A stretch of 64,000 bases of DNA, from contig JAKPUX010000074.1 in assembly GCA_029554865.1 (NCBI GenBank), positions 30,359-94,358 on the forward strand, read 5' to 3'. Of the stretch, positions 28,443 to 39,034 are shown piece after piece (the stretch's first letter is position 1; each line of letters begins with the position of its first letter). The stretch comes from a bacterium (GTDB lineage Bacteria > Zhuqueibacterota > Zhuqueibacteria > Residuimicrobiales > Residuimicrobiaceae). The notes under the pieces are model-generated. The model was not told where the DNA came from and did no database searches. It saw nothing but the letters and a program-made list of their open reading frames with translations. The position numbers and the translations under genes are program-made.

Positions 28443-28566
28443 GGCGTGTCGAAAGCCGCTTCTTCATTTTGTCTGGCTCAATGAATAACTCTTGTATTCC
28501 ATCCCTTTTTTATTTACTTTTATTGTAATTAGTCAGCCAAAACCACGTAACCGGCAAAGAGGCGGT

Positions 28567-29820
28567 ATGGGAAAGACCTTCGCAGAAAAGGTACTGGGAC
28601 AAAAAGCGGGCAAGAACGTCGTCCCCGGCGAGATCGTTGAAGTCAAGCCCGATATTGCCATGAGTCACGACAACACCGCGGCGATTTCCAAAACCTTCAA
28701 GGAGATCGGCGTGGCTAAAATCGATGATCCCAACCGGCACGTCATTGTTCTCGACCATTGTGTGCCGGCAGCCAACGAGAAATTCGCCCAGAACCATAAG
28801 GACATCCGCGCCTTTGTGGCCGAGCAGGGCATTCCGAACTTTTTCGACATCGACCGGGGCATCTGCCACCAGGTTCTGCCGGAGGAGGGCTTTGCCCTGC
28901 CCGGCTATCTGATGGTGGGCAGCGATTCCCATTCCACCACCTACGGGGCTTTTGGCGCCCTCGCCACCGGCATCGGCCGCAGTGAGATGGCGGTGATTTT
29001 TGCCACCGGCAAGATCTGGCTGCGCGTCCCCGAGACCATGAAGATTATCGTCAAGGGGAGGCTGCCGAAGTGGATTTCATCGAAAGATGTGATGCTTAAA
29101 ATCATGGGCGATCTCAGCGCCGACGGCGGGCTCTACAAGTCGGTCTGGTTCACTGGACCCGCCATTGCAGAGATGAGCGTCTCCAGCCGCATGGTGCTGA
29201 CCAATATGGCGGTCGAATTTGGCGCCAAAAACGGCTATATGGAGCCGGACGACCAGACCCTCGCCTTCCTCAAGGGGCGGGCGCGCGCGCCCTTCACCGT
29301 CGTCACCTCCGATCCGGACGCCGAACTGGAAAGCGTCCACGAATTCGATGTCAGCGATCTCGAACCTCTGGTTGCCTGCCCGCACAGTGTGGATAATGTC
29401 AAGCCGGTCTCTGCGGTCAAGGGAACCAGGATTGACCAGGTCTTTTTCGGCTCCTGCACCAACGCGCGCATCGAGGACTTTGAAATCGTCGCCGGCGTCA
29501 TGAAGGGCAAGAGAGTCCATCCCTCCTGCCGGATGGTGGTCATTCCCGCCTCCCGTCAGGTCTTCCTCGAAGCCCTGGCCAAAGGCTACATCCAGATTCT
29601 CGGCGAAGCCGGCGCGACCATTGTAAACTCGGGCTGCGGCCCCTGCATGGGCAACCATGAGGGCATTCTCGCCCCCGGCGAACGCGTCCTGAGCACGTCA
29701 AACCGCAATTTCAAGGGCCGTTTCGGCTGCAAGGATTCCGAGATCTACCTGTGCAGTCCCCTCACTGCCGCTGCCAGCGCCCTCACCGGCGAGATCAGCG
29801 ACTTTCGCGAGCATCTATAG
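28567..29820 (+). CDS. leuC: 3-isopropylmalate dehydratase/homoaconitase-family large subunit
   Basis: VGSDSHSTTYGAFGALATGIG, FFGSCTNARIEDFE, NSGCGPCMGNHEG; ATG at 28567. Confidence 0.88.
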   Translation: MGKTFAEKVLGQKAGKNVVPGEIVEVKPDIAMSHDNTAAISKTFKEIGVAKIDDPNRHVIVLDHCVPAANEKFAQNHKDIRAFVAEQGIPNFFDIDRGICHQVLPEEGFALPGYLMVGSDSHSTTYGAFGALATGIGRSEMAVIFATGKIWLRVPETMKIIVKGRLPKWISSKDVMLKIMGDLSADGGLYKSVWFTGPAIAEMSVSSRMVLTNMAVEFGAKNGYMEPDDQTLAFLKGRARAPFTVVTSDPDAELESVHEFDVSDLEPLVACPHSVDNVKPVSAVKGTRIDQVFFGSCTNARIEDFEIVAGVMKGKRVHPSCRMVVIPASRQVFLEALAKGYIQILGEAGATIVNSGCGPCMGNHEGILAPGERVLSTSNRNFKGRFGCKDSEIYLCSPLTAAASALTGEISDFREHL

Positions 29821-29832
29821 AGGAGAGCAGTA

Positions 29833-30333
29833 ATGGCAAAGATTGTCGGCCGGGTCTGGAAATATGGCGATGATGTCAACACCGACGTCATCTTCCCGGG
29901 CAAGTACACCTATACCGTAACCGACCCTGCGGAGATGGCCAGGATCGCCATGGAGGATCTCGACGCGGATTTCGCTAAAAATGTTCAGCCCGACGATATC
30001 GTCGTCGCAGGCAAGAACTTTGGCTGCGGAAGTTCACGTGAACAGGCTGCTTTTTGTCTCAAATATGCCGGCGTCGGCGCGGTTGTGGCCCGCTCCTTCT
30101 CCAGGCTCTACTTCCGCAACTGCATCAATGCCGGCCTGCCGGCACTGACCCTGCCGGAATCGGCCGACATTTTTGTCGCCGGTGAGAGGATCGAGATCGA
30201 TCTCAGCGCGGGCACCATCCAATGCCAGGCGGGTCTCTTCCATTTTCCTCCTCTTCCGGAGGCGGTCATTGGCATTTTCAATGACGGGGGGCTGATCCCC
30301 CACACCCGCAAGGCATTGGGCATCGATTCCTGA
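29833..30333 (+). CDS. leuD: 3-isopropylmalate dehydratase/homoaconitase-family small subunit
   Basis: GKNFGCGSSREQAAFCLKYAG, NTDVIFPGKY. Confidence 0.88.
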   Translation: MAKIVGRVWKYGDDVNTDVIFPGKYTYTVTDPAEMARIAMEDLDADFAKNVQPDDIVVAGKNFGCGSSREQAAFCLKYAGVGAVVARSFSRLYFRNCINAGLPALTLPESADIFVAGERIEIDLSAGTIQCQAGLFHFPPLPEAVIGIFNDGGLIPHTRKALGIDS

Positions 30334-30337
30334 ACCC

Positions 30338-30805
30338 ATGGAGAAGCACGAAGCCTATAAATGGGCGGCCAAACGGGTGCGCGCCCAGGTCAAACGCCAG
30401 GTCGATCCCATCGCCACCCTGGCCAACACCGCCGCCATCCTCAAGGAGTACTTTCCCTCCTTTTTCTGGGTGGGTTTTTATTTCGTACGGGAGGAGTATC
30501 TGCTCCTCGGTCCCTTCCAGGGCCCTCCAGCCTGCGTCAAGCTCGCACGCAACCAGGGCGTCTGCGCGGCGTCGGCGGAGCGTCAGCAGACCATTTTGGT
30601 CCCGGATGTGCACGACTTCCCCGGACATGTGGCCTGCGATGCCCGCTCCAGGTCCGAGATCGTCGTCCCGGTCCACGATGAGATGGGCACCCTGCGCGCC
30701 GTACTCGATGTGGACAGCGAAAGCCTCGCCGCATTCGACGAGCAGGATGCTGCAGGCCTGCAGACGGTCGCCGGACTCCTGCGCGGGATCTGGACCACTA
30801 CCTGA
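30338..30805 (+). CDS. msrC: GAF-domain free methionine-(R)-sulfoxide reductase
   Basis: ACVKLARNQGVC...VPDVHDFPGHVACDARSRSEIVVPV, all three fRMsr cysteines present. Confidence 0.88.
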   Translation: MEKHEAYKWAAKRVRAQVKRQVDPIATLANTAAILKEYFPSFFWVGFYFVREEYLLLGPFQGPPACVKLARNQGVCAASAERQQTILVPDVHDFPGHVACDARSRSEIVVPVHDEMGTLRAVLDVDSESLAAFDEQDAAGLQTVAGLLRGIWTTT

Positions 30806-30925
30806 AAGAGGCACTGCCACGCTGCGCTGATCCGGCGCGCTGGCTGCGCTCGCGCCGCCACCGGAAATTTCCCGAATCCTGAGGTTCGGCCATCATCAGT
30901 TGTGTCTGACTAGGAGGATAATCAG

Positions 30926-31597
30926 ATGTCCAGCAAGAACCTTTACACATGTGCCGTCATCGCCCTTGGGCTGCTGATTGCAGCGCCGTCCCACGCACAG
31001 CGCCGTTCCGGCCCCTCGTGGTCGGCCCCCAAAGGGCTGATTGGAATCCATGCCGGCTATCTCAATCCCAAGGATCCTGAGGGCGGAATGCTGGCGGGCT
31101 GCAGGCTGGGCACGATGGTCGATGAATCGGTCAGCATCGGCATTGGATTCGACCTCTGGCACAAGATCTACCGGGACGAAAAAGAGGTGGCCGACGAAAC
31201 CAGGCCGGACCGCAATACCAAGACCTACATGACCGAGCTCGAAATCTCCGACTGGGCGATGCCCCTCACCCTCGAAATCGCCGCCAAGGTCCCGCTCGCC
31301 AGATATATGGGCTATACCGTGCGCGGCAATATCGGCTATACCTTTCTCTGGAGCAAATACAGCAATTATTTAGAGAATTCCAGCACCAACCGCCGCTTCG
31401 GCGGAATCTGCTGGCAGCTCGGCGCCGGCCTCTATTCCGAAATCGGTTCACGCTCCACCCTGGTCGCAGATCTCTTTTACAACAGCAGCGAGGCCAGCAG
31501 CGAGGTCACCAAAAGCAAAGCCGGACTGCCGATCTTTGAACGTGTCGATCTGGCCGGCTTCGGCCTGCGCATCGGCGTGATACTCGACATGCGCTGA
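30926..31597 (+). CDS. Outer-membrane beta-barrel-like protein with signal peptide
   Basis: Signal peptide ending APSHAQ, alternating amphipathic strands, terminal GFGLRIGVILDMR. Confidence 0.6.
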   Translation: MSSKNLYTCAVIALGLLIAAPSHAQRRSGPSWSAPKGLIGIHAGYLNPKDPEGGMLAGCRLGTMVDESVSIGIGFDLWHKIYRDEKEVADETRPDRNTKTYMTELEISDWAMPLTLEIAAKVPLARYMGYTVRGNIGYTFLWSKYSNYLENSSTNRRFGGICWQLGAGLYSEIGSRSTLVADLFYNSSEASSEVTKSKAGLPIFERVDLAGFGLRIGVILDMR

Positions 31598-31658
31598 GCC
31601 TCCCGGCGGCAGCGTCCGGGCGAAGCGGCCCCTTAACCTTAGACCCCTCGCATGGTGT

Positions 31659-32492
31659 ATGGAAAGAAGAGTCTCTTTCGGCTTGAGCCATGGCCTCACC
31701 CCCATGGTCCGCAACCTGCTCATCATCAATGCCGCTGTCTATGCTCTCCAACTCCCGTGGGCGCACCAGGGAACGGCGTCGCCCCTGCTCCATTGGTTCG
31801 CCCTCTGGCCGCCGAGGGTACTCCACCAGTTCGCGCTCTGGCAAATCCTCACCTACGCCTTTCTCCATGGCGGAATCATCCACATCCTCTTCAATCTTTT
31901 CACCCTGTGGATATTCGGATGTGAGGTTGAACGGGTTCTGGGCGGCAGGAAATTTTTATTCATTTATCTGATCTCCGCGGCCGGGGCGGGCCTGTGTCAT
32001 CTCCTCTTCAACACCCACAGCCCGGTGCCGGTGATCGGCGCATCAGGAGCGATCTACGCCGTCCTCGTCGCCTTTGCCGTGCTCTTCCCGGACCGCGTGA
32101 TCACCCTGCTCCTCTTTTTTGTCCTCCCGGTCCAGCTCAAGGCGAAGCATCTGGTGGCCCTGTTCATCGCCATCTCGCTCTTCTCCGGCATTGAGAGCAA
32201 TATTTTCGGCAACCGGGATGGTGTGGCGCACCTCGCCCATCTCGGCGGGGCCCTCACGGGATTCCTGCTCCTGCGTGGCGGCCCGATGCTCGACTCCCTG
32301 CTCTTCGAGACGCGCAAACGCAGGGAGTGGCGGCACAAGGCTGAACAAAACCGCTTGCAGGCCCGCCAAAAAGCAGAGCGAGACGAAATCGACCGCCTCC
32401 TCGACCGTATCAATGAGGTCGGCTATGAGGCCCTCTCTCGCGAGGAAAAGAAAACCCTTCTCAAGAACAGCAAAAAAATCAAGGATGGATGA
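31659..32492 (+). CDS. Rhomboid-family intramembrane serine protease
   Basis: FLHGGIIHILFNLFTLWIFG, VIGASGAIYAV (catalytic Ser), VAHLAHLGGALTGF (catalytic His). Confidence 0.92.
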   Translation: MERRVSFGLSHGLTPMVRNLLIINAAVYALQLPWAHQGTASPLLHWFALWPPRVLHQFALWQILTYAFLHGGIIHILFNLFTLWIFGCEVERVLGGRKFLFIYLISAAGAGLCHLLFNTHSPVPVIGASGAIYAVLVAFAVLFPDRVITLLLFFVLPVQLKAKHLVALFIAISLFSGIESNIFGNRDGVAHLAHLGGALTGFLLLRGGPMLDSLLFETRKRREWRHKAEQNRLQARQKAERDEIDRLLDRINEVGYEALSREEKKTLLKNSKKIKDG

Positions 32493-34024
32493 CTATTCGC
32501 ATGCAGCGGCTGACTGATCGGAGCAAGAGAGAGCATCTTCTGCGCTGGTTAACCATCGCCCTTCTCCTCGCTCCGGCGACCCTGCTTCAGGGTCGGGAGA
32601 TCGTTATCAAAGACAGACAATCAGGGGCTGCGATCGGCCATCTCTCCACCATTCAGGCCGGCCGCTACGAATTCATCCCCCTGAGCGCCTTCGCCGAAGC
32701 GATCAAGATACCCGGCGCAATCAATTCGAGCCGCAAACAATTCATCCTGCAGATACCCCACAATCCCGTCGTCGTTCACGCGATCAATCCCTTCGTCCGC
32801 GTCGGCACCGAGTGGCGGCAGATGCCCATCGCTGCTCTCATCCTCGATGGTGAGTATTATGCCCCTGCCGTCTATTTCCTCGACATCATCCGGGACGCTC
32901 TTCCCTTCCGGCTGGACTATCTCTCCGGTGAGGCGACAATCCTCATCACGCGCAGCCGTATGGGCGTGGGCGGCATCCAGATTGATGACATGCAGAACGG
33001 CACCCTCATCCGCATCGCCCTCAGCCAGCCGATCAATGCCTCAAATCTCTTCCTCAGCGAAACCAACGGATGGCTTTATGCGGACCTCTACGGCGGCAAT
33101 ATCGGGGATTTCAGGGCCGATGCAGCCCGGAAAAATACCCGCACCATTGACCGGATCAGCACCATCCAGCTCTCCAGGGATACGGCGCGACTCGGCTTCC
33201 GGCTGCTCAAAAAGGTGAAGGAGAGGGAGGTTAAGGTGATCGCCTCTCCGCCCGAGATCCAGATCTCGCTGCGCACCCATGAGGAGGTGCCGGCCGCACT
33301 GCTGGATGAGCTGGAGAGGGAACGGGAAAAATGGAAAATCGACCTGATCGTCATCGATCCGGGTCACGGCGGCAGGGATCCGGGCGCCCTGGGCTCGAGC
33401 GGAACCAGGGAGAAGGACTTTACCCTCAAGATCGCCCGGGAGATCAAGAGGATCATCGAACGCGACCTGAAAATCCGGGTCCTCATGACCCGGGACAGCG
33501 ACAAATTCATCCCCCTGGTCGACCGCGGCAAGATCGCCAACCGCGCGGGCGGCAAGCTCTTCATCAGCATCCACGCCGATTCCAATCCCAAAAAGGGCCT
33601 GCGCGGGCACACCGTCTATTTTATGGGCCCGGCCAAGACGGAAGAGGCGAGGCGGGTGGCCCAGTTTGAAAACTCGGTGATCAAGTTCGAGGATTCCAAC
33701 AGCAAGTACGCCAATCTCTCCGAAACCGCCTTCATCCTCGCCGCCAACGCCCAAAACAGCTACAACAAGGAGAGCGAGGAGTTCGCGGCCATCCTCGACC
33801 GGGAGATGCGGTCACGCCAGCAAGCTGACGGCTTCGGCGTCCGCCAGGCCGGCTTTTATGTCCTCCACGGCACCTCCATGCCCAATATTCTGCTTGAAAC
33901 CGCCTTCATCTCCAATGCATCGGACGAAAAACTGCTCGGGACACGCGGCTTTCACATGAACGTAGCCGAAGCAGTCTGCGAAAGCATCCGCCAGTTCAGG
34001 GACCACTACGAAAACGCCTTATAG
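32489..34024 (+). CDS. N-acetylmuramoyl-L-alanine amidase (Amidase_3)
   Basis: VIDPGHGGRDPGALG, FISIHADSNP, NILLETAFISN. Confidence 0.93.
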   Translation: MTIRMQRLTDRSKREHLLRWLTIALLLAPATLLQGREIVIKDRQSGAAIGHLSTIQAGRYEFIPLSAFAEAIKIPGAINSSRKQFILQIPHNPVVVHAINPFVRVGTEWRQMPIAALILDGEYYAPAVYFLDIIRDALPFRLDYLSGEATILITRSRMGVGGIQIDDMQNGTLIRIALSQPINASNLFLSETNGWLYADLYGGNIGDFRADAARKNTRTIDRISTIQLSRDTARLGFRLLKKVKEREVKVIASPPEIQISLRTHEEVPAALLDELEREREKWKIDLIVIDPGHGGRDPGALGSSGTREKDFTLKIAREIKRIIERDLKIRVLMTRDSDKFIPLVDRGKIANRAGGKLFISIHADSNPKKGLRGHTVYFMGPAKTEEARRVAQFENSVIKFEDSNSKYANLSETAFILAANAQNSYNKESEEFAAILDREMRSRQQADGFGVRQAGFYVLHGTSMPNILLETAFISNASDEKLLGTRGFHMNVAEAVCESIRQFRDHYENAL

Positions 34025-34948
34025 CCTCCGGCATTTCCCCTGCCAGCTGTCGCGCCGGACCAACTCCTCCTCTATCGCCCTGCGCACCTTGTGCTTCGCC
34101 AGCGCCCAGCGCGGAGCGATCAGCATCTCCGCCGGCGCCTCCGCCGTCAGCCTCTGCATCACCATCTCCTCAGGCATTCTCTCGATGAAATCGGCTGCCA
34201 GCGCTGCATATTCCGCTGGCGCCAGCTCCCTGACTTGCCCCTGACGGTGCCACTCCGCCAATACAGTATCCGTCAGTATGAGCAGGGGATGAAGTTTGAT
34301 CTCGTGGACAGGAGAGGCAGCGATGGCGTCAGCGGTTGCCAGCATCATCGCCGCATCTTCCCCCGGCAGCCCGAGGATGAGATGGGTGCAGATGCGGAGG
34401 GGCAGGGCGCGCAGGGACGCGATGGCGGTAAGATAATCACCGTAGGTATGGCCGCGGTTGATAGCCCGCAGGGTCTGGTCATGGCTGCTCTGCAGGCCGA
34501 GTTCGATCCAAAGGTCGGTTCGCTCCGCCATACCAGCGAGCAGGGCCAATACCTCCTCCCCCAGGAGATCGGGACGAGTCGCGATGTCGAGCCCGACCAC
34601 CCCGGGAAATGAAAGCGCCCTTTCATAGAGGGCGCGCAGGTGCTCCACCGGGGCGCGGGTGTTGCTGGAACTCTGAAAATAGATGATGAACTTGTCGGCG
34701 CCCTGACGCGTTTGGGCATTGCGTATCCCGGCCTCGATCTGCTCAGTCAGACCGATATCCAGCCTCGACTGCATGCGCGAAAAACTCTCCAGCCGGCAGT
34801 AGATGCAGCCACCGCGGCTTATAGTGCCGTCGCGATTGGGGCAGCTCAAGCCGGCATCCACCGGAATTTTCCAGACCCTCCCGCCGTAGCGCTCGCGCAG
34901 ATAGCCCGAAAAAGAGCGATAGCGTTCGATCGGCTCAGCCAACCACAA
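34019..34948 (-). CDS. TIGR01212-type (YhcC-like) radical SAM protein
   Basis: SCPNRDGTISRGGCIYC cluster motif, IYFQSSSNTRAPVEHL, WIELGLQSSHD. Confidence 0.9.
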   Translation of the reverse strand: MWLAEPIERYRSFSGYLRERYGGRVWKIPVDAGLSCPNRDGTISRGGCIYCRLESFSRMQSRLDIGLTEQIEAGIRNAQTRQGADKFIIYFQSSSNTRAPVEHLRALYERALSFPGVVGLDIATRPDLLGEEVLALLAGMAERTDLWIELGLQSSHDQTLRAINRGHTYGDYLTAIASLRALPLRICTHLILGLPGEDAAMMLATADAIAASPVHEIKLHPLLILTDTVLAEWHRQGQVRELAPAEYAALAADFIERMPEEMVMQRLTAEAPAEMLIAPRWALAKHKVRRAIEEELVRRDSWQGKCRRL

Positions 34949-36161
34949 CCTCGCCCTTTTTCACTACCACCTTGACATGATTCCCTCCGAAAAAATAGGG
35001 GATCATGCGATAACCCGGAGAATCGAGGAGCAGAAAATCGGCCTGCAGGCCGGGCTCCAGCCGTCCGATGTGCGGGCGGTCAAGCGCCCAGGCTGCGTTG
35101 GCTGTGAGGGCAATGAGGGATTCGGCCGTCGTCATGCGCATCTGTGTGCAGGCGAGCGCAAAGATCAGCTGCAGGTTGAGACACATGCAGCTGCCCGGGT
35201 TGAAATTGGAGGCCAGAACGACGATCGCTCCTTCATCGATCAAACGCCGCGCCGGGGGATAGCCGTAATGCAAAAAAAGCGACACCCCCGGCAGCAGGGT
35301 GGCGGCACAGCTGGAATCCGCCAGCTGGATGATCTCCGCGGGGGTGATCTGTTCGAGATGATCGACCGAACGCGCCCCCATGTTGAGGGCCAGCTGCACC
35401 CCGCCATTGCTGCTGAGCTGATCCGCATGCAGCCGGAGTTTCAGGCCCGCCCTCCTGGCTGCGGCCAGTATGGCCCTGGTCTCGTCGAGTCCAAAATAGC
35501 CCCCCTCGCAAAAAACATCGCAGTACTCCGCCTTGCCCTGCACGTGCGGCAGCATTGCGATCACCCTCTGCGTCTGCTCCTGCGCACTCATTCCCGGCGG
35601 CACAGCGTGGGCGCCCATGAAGGTCGGCACCAGTTCGACCGGCTGCCTCCTCCCCAGCTCGGCGATCACTTCCAGAATCTTGAGTTCGTTCTCCAGATCG
35701 AGCCCGTAGCCGCTCTTGATCTCCATGGTGGTGGTGCCGTGCGCCAGCGCTGAACGCAGATAGCCCAGACCGGTCTCGACCAACTCGGAGGGTGCCGCCC
35801 TTCGGGTCGCCTCGACCGTGCTGATGATCCCTCCCCCCGCTGCGGCGATTTCCTGATAGCTCGCTCCGGCGATCTTGAGATCGAATTCGTCCTCGCGCTG
35901 CCCCCCGAAGACCAGATGGGTGTGGCTGTCGACAAATCCGGGGATGACCGCTCCGCCACCGGCGTCGAGCACTACAGGATCATCGCTGACCTCCTTCTCG
36001 ACCAGCTCCCGCGGGCCGACAGCCTGGATCACCCCCTCCCGCGCATAGATCGCCGCCGGCGCATGAATGACGAGCTCGCGCATTTTCCGCCCGCGCGCCG
36101 GAGTCGCGCTGCCGCTGACCGCCTGGGCAATATTGACAACCAGCAGGGAGGACATCCGCAC
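34935..36161 (-). CDS. hutI: Imidazolonepropionase
   Basis: GFVDSHTHLVFGGQREDEFDLKIAGASYQEIAAAGGGI. Confidence 0.94.
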   Translation of the reverse strand: MRMSSLLVVNIAQAVSGSATPARGRKMRELVIHAPAAIYAREGVIQAVGPRELVEKEVSDDPVVLDAGGGAVIPGFVDSHTHLVFGGQREDEFDLKIAGASYQEIAAAGGGIISTVEATRRAAPSELVETGLGYLRSALAHGTTTMEIKSGYGLDLENELKILEVIAELGRRQPVELVPTFMGAHAVPPGMSAQEQTQRVIAMLPHVQGKAEYCDVFCEGGYFGLDETRAILAAARRAGLKLRLHADQLSSNGGVQLALNMGARSVDHLEQITPAEIIQLADSSCAATLLPGVSLFLHYGYPPARRLIDEGAIVVLASNFNPGSCMCLNLQLIFALACTQMRMTTAESLIALTANAAWALDRPHIGRLEPGLQADFLLLDSPGYRMIPYFFGGNHVKVVVKKGEVVVG

Positions 36162-36170
36162 ACCTCCTTT

Positions 36171-37367
36171 TTAACGTCGCTTGATCACCACCAGCGTGAC
36201 ATCATCCTCCCACGCCGCTGAATCCCCGAATTCATAGACATGGGCAAAGGTCATGTGGAGCAGGGCGCTGGCATCGAGGTGCTGGTTGTCAACAATCCAT
36301 TCGGTCAGCCGCTCGACACCGAACATCTCCCCCTCCTCGTTCTGACGCTCTGTGATGCCGTCACTGTAAAGGACCAGAACCGCCCCGCTCTCGAGATGTG
36401 CATAATCGCGATGCAGGTCAATCTCCGGCAAAAAGCCCAGCGTGGTTCCGGTGGCAATCAGCTTTTTGACCTTTTTCCCGTGCACCAGCAGGGGACCCGG
36501 ATGGCCGGCATTGACGAAAAAGAGATGCCCGTCGCCCTCCATCTCCGCGACAAAAAGGGAGACATAGTTGGCCGCATAGGTGCTGCGCAGAATGACTCTG
36601 TTCAGGGTCTTGATGGTGTGAACAGTGCGCAGCTCCAGGGCCAGCCCCATGCGCAAACCGATGACCACATCGCGCATCAGCAGGGCTGCGGGCAGGCCGT
36701 GGCCGCTCACATCCCCGATCGAAACCCCCAGGGTGCCGTCCTTGAGCTCAAAATAATCGAACAAGTCGCCACCAACCAGCTCCGCCGGCTGGCTGAAGCC
36801 GGCAATATCGTAGCCGCTCAGTTTGGGCGATTTTTGGGGCAGCAGGCTCTTCTGGATCTCCACCGCCTGCTCGAGCCGCACCCCGATGGCATCCGAGAAA
36901 AGGCGGTAGTTGAGGCTGGTGCGCACGGAATTGAGAAAGAGATTAATCTCCTCCCGCTCCCAGCCGTCATTCAGGGCGAATACCACCAGCCACTGCCGCT
37001 CCGGGCTGTGCACCCAGATAGCCGCATGACTGAGATGAGTGGGCTGCGCCGGGGCATAAAACTGGTTGTTCAGGAATTCGGAATCGTAGATATAGCTGCG
37101 GTTGCGGGAGGCCAACTGCACAACCTCTGATTCCATGGGCAGTTCCTCGACATAGCCGTGTTCCTCCGCTCCCTCTTCCGGGTAGCTGAGTACAAAGAGA
37201 TCGTCCAGCAGGAGGTAGTAGCGAGCATCGGCGATGTGAAGCCGCTGATGGAATTTGGCCGACAGCTCCTGGAGGATGGTCGGCAGAAACTGCTCCCCTG
37301 CCTCCTCGATCCGGATCATGGCCAGGAGGGCATCCAACTCGCGATAGAAAACCTTGGGATCGGTCAT
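36171..37367 (-). CDS. SpoIIE/RsbU-type PP2C serine phosphatase
   Basis: AGFSQPAELVGGDLFDYFELKDGTLGVSIGDVSGHGLPAALLM, LYSDGITERQNEEGEMFG. Confidence 0.9.
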   Translation of the reverse strand: MTDPKVFYRELDALLAMIRIEEAGEQFLPTILQELSAKFHQRLHIADARYYLLLDDLFVLSYPEEGAEEHGYVEELPMESEVVQLASRNRSYIYDSEFLNNQFYAPAQPTHLSHAAIWVHSPERQWLVVFALNDGWEREEINLFLNSVRTSLNYRLFSDAIGVRLEQAVEIQKSLLPQKSPKLSGYDIAGFSQPAELVGGDLFDYFELKDGTLGVSIGDVSGHGLPAALLMRDVVIGLRMGLALELRTVHTIKTLNRVILRSTYAANYVSLFVAEMEGDGHLFFVNAGHPGPLLVHGKKVKKLIATGTTLGFLPEIDLHRDYAHLESGAVLVLYSDGITERQNEEGEMFGVERLTEWIVDNQHLDASALLHMTFAHVYEFGDSAAWEDDVTLVVIKRR

Positions 37368-37372
37368 GACAG

Positions 37373-39034
37373 TCAGGGCCTCCCCTGGGCGAGCATGGGG
37401 ATTTTGATCCCCATTTGGCTGGCGGCGTTCACGGCGATTTCATACCCGGCATCCGCGTGGCGCACCACCCCCATACCGGGATCGGTGGTGAGCACCCGCT
37501 GCAGCCGTACAGAGGCCTCGCGCGTGCCATCAGCCACGATCACCATCCCGGCATGGATCGACTTGCCGATGCCTACGCCCCCGCCGTGATGGACTGAAAT
37601 CCAGCTCGCCCCTCCCACGGCGTTGATGAGGGCGTTGAGTATGGGCCAGTCAGCGATGGCATCGCTGCCATCGCGCATGCGCTCGGTCTCCCGGTTGGGC
37701 GAAGCCACCGACCCGGCGTCGAGATGGTCGCGGCCGATGACGATAGGGGCCTTGACCTCCCCGGAGGCGACCAGGTCATTGAAGACCGCTCCCATTCGAG
37801 CGCGTTCGCCATAGCCCAGCCAGCAGATGCGCGAGGGCAGTCCCTGAAACTGCACCTGCTTTTGTGCCTTGCTGATCCAGCGTCTGAGGGCTCCGTTCTC
37901 CGGGAAAGTGCGCAGCAGGGCGGCGTCGGTGGCATAGATATCATCGGCCTCCCCGCTCAGGGCTGCCCAACGGAAGGGACCCTTGCCAAGGCAAAAGAGC
38001 GGCCGGATGTATTCCGGCACAAAGCCGGGGATGTCAAAGGCGTTTTTCAATCCGTTGTCGAGAGCCTCTCCACGGATGTTGTTGCCATAATCGAAGGCCA
38101 CCGCGCCGAGCCGCTGCAGGGCGAGCATGGCCTCAACATGGCGGACTATCGACTGGCGGGCCATCTTTTTGTAGCGTTCGGGATCTGCCGTCCGCAGCGC
38201 CAGCGCCTCCTCATAGGCCAGGCCGTGGGGAACATAGCCGTTGAGGACATCGTGCGCTGAGGTCTGGTCGGTGAGGATATCCGGCACGATCCTGCGCTGT
38301 ACCAGCTCGGGCAGAACATCCGCGGCATTGGCGAGCAAACCGACCGAAAGCGGCTCCCTGCGGTCGCGCGCCGCGATCACCTGCTCGAGGGCTTCATCCA
38401 GGCTCTCGCACATGACATCCAGATAACGGGTTTCGAGCCTGCGCTCCATTCGATGACGGTCGACCTCGATGCAGAGACAGGCTGCGCCATTCATGGTCGC
38501 CGCCAGCGGCTGGGCGCCCCCCATGCCCCCCAGCCCGGCGGTCACCAACAGCCGCCCCTCCAGGGTGCCGCCGAAATGGCGCTCTGCACAGCTGGCAAAG
38601 GTCTCGAAGGTTCCCTGCAGGATACCCTGGGTACCGATATAAATCCAGCTGCCGGCAGTCATTTGGCCGTACATGGTCAGTCCCAGACCCTCGAGGCGGC
38701 GAAACTCGTCCCAGGTTGCCCAATGGGGAACCAGCATGGAGTTGGAGATCAGTACACGCGGGGCATTCTCATGGGTTTTGAAGACGGCGACCGGTTTGCC
38801 CGACTGCACCAGGAGGGTCTCGTCATTTTCAAGCTCCCGCAGCGCCTGTACCATGGCATGAAAACACTCCCAGTTGCGTGCGGCCTTGCCGGTTCCTCCG
38901 TAGACGACCAGCTCCTGGGGTTTTTCAGCGACCTCCGGATCGAGATTGTTCATCAGCATGCGCAGGGCGGCTTCCTGAATCCAGCCCTTGCAGCTCAACT
39001 GGGCGCCCCGCGGGGCGCGAATGGCCTCTTTCAT
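37373..39034 (-). CDS. hutU: Urocanate hydratase
   Basis: [45 protein letters not shown] at 39034. Confidence 0.95.
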   Translation of the reverse strand: MKEAIRAPRGAQLSCKGWIQEAALRMLMNNLDPEVAEKPQELVVYGGTGKAARNWECFHAMVQALRELENDETLLVQSGKPVAVFKTHENAPRVLISNSMLVPHWATWDEFRRLEGLGLTMYGQMTAGSWIYIGTQGILQGTFETFASCAERHFGGTLEGRLLVTAGLGGMGGAQPLAATMNGAACLCIEVDRHRMERRLETRYLDVMCESLDEALEQVIAARDRREPLSVGLLANAADVLPELVQRRIVPDILTDQTSAHDVLNGYVPHGLAYEEALALRTADPERYKKMARQSIVRHVEAMLALQRLGAVAFDYGNNIRGEALDNGLKNAFDIPGFVPEYIRPLFCLGKGPFRWAALSGEADDIYATDAALLRTFPENGALRRWISKAQKQVQFQGLPSRICWLGYGERARMGAVFNDLVASGEVKAPIVIGRDHLDAGSVASPNRETERMRDGSDAIADWPILNALINAVGGASWISVHHGGGVGIGKSIHAGMVIVADGTREASVRLQRVLTTDPGMGVVRHADAGYEIAVNAASQMGIKIPMLAQGRP

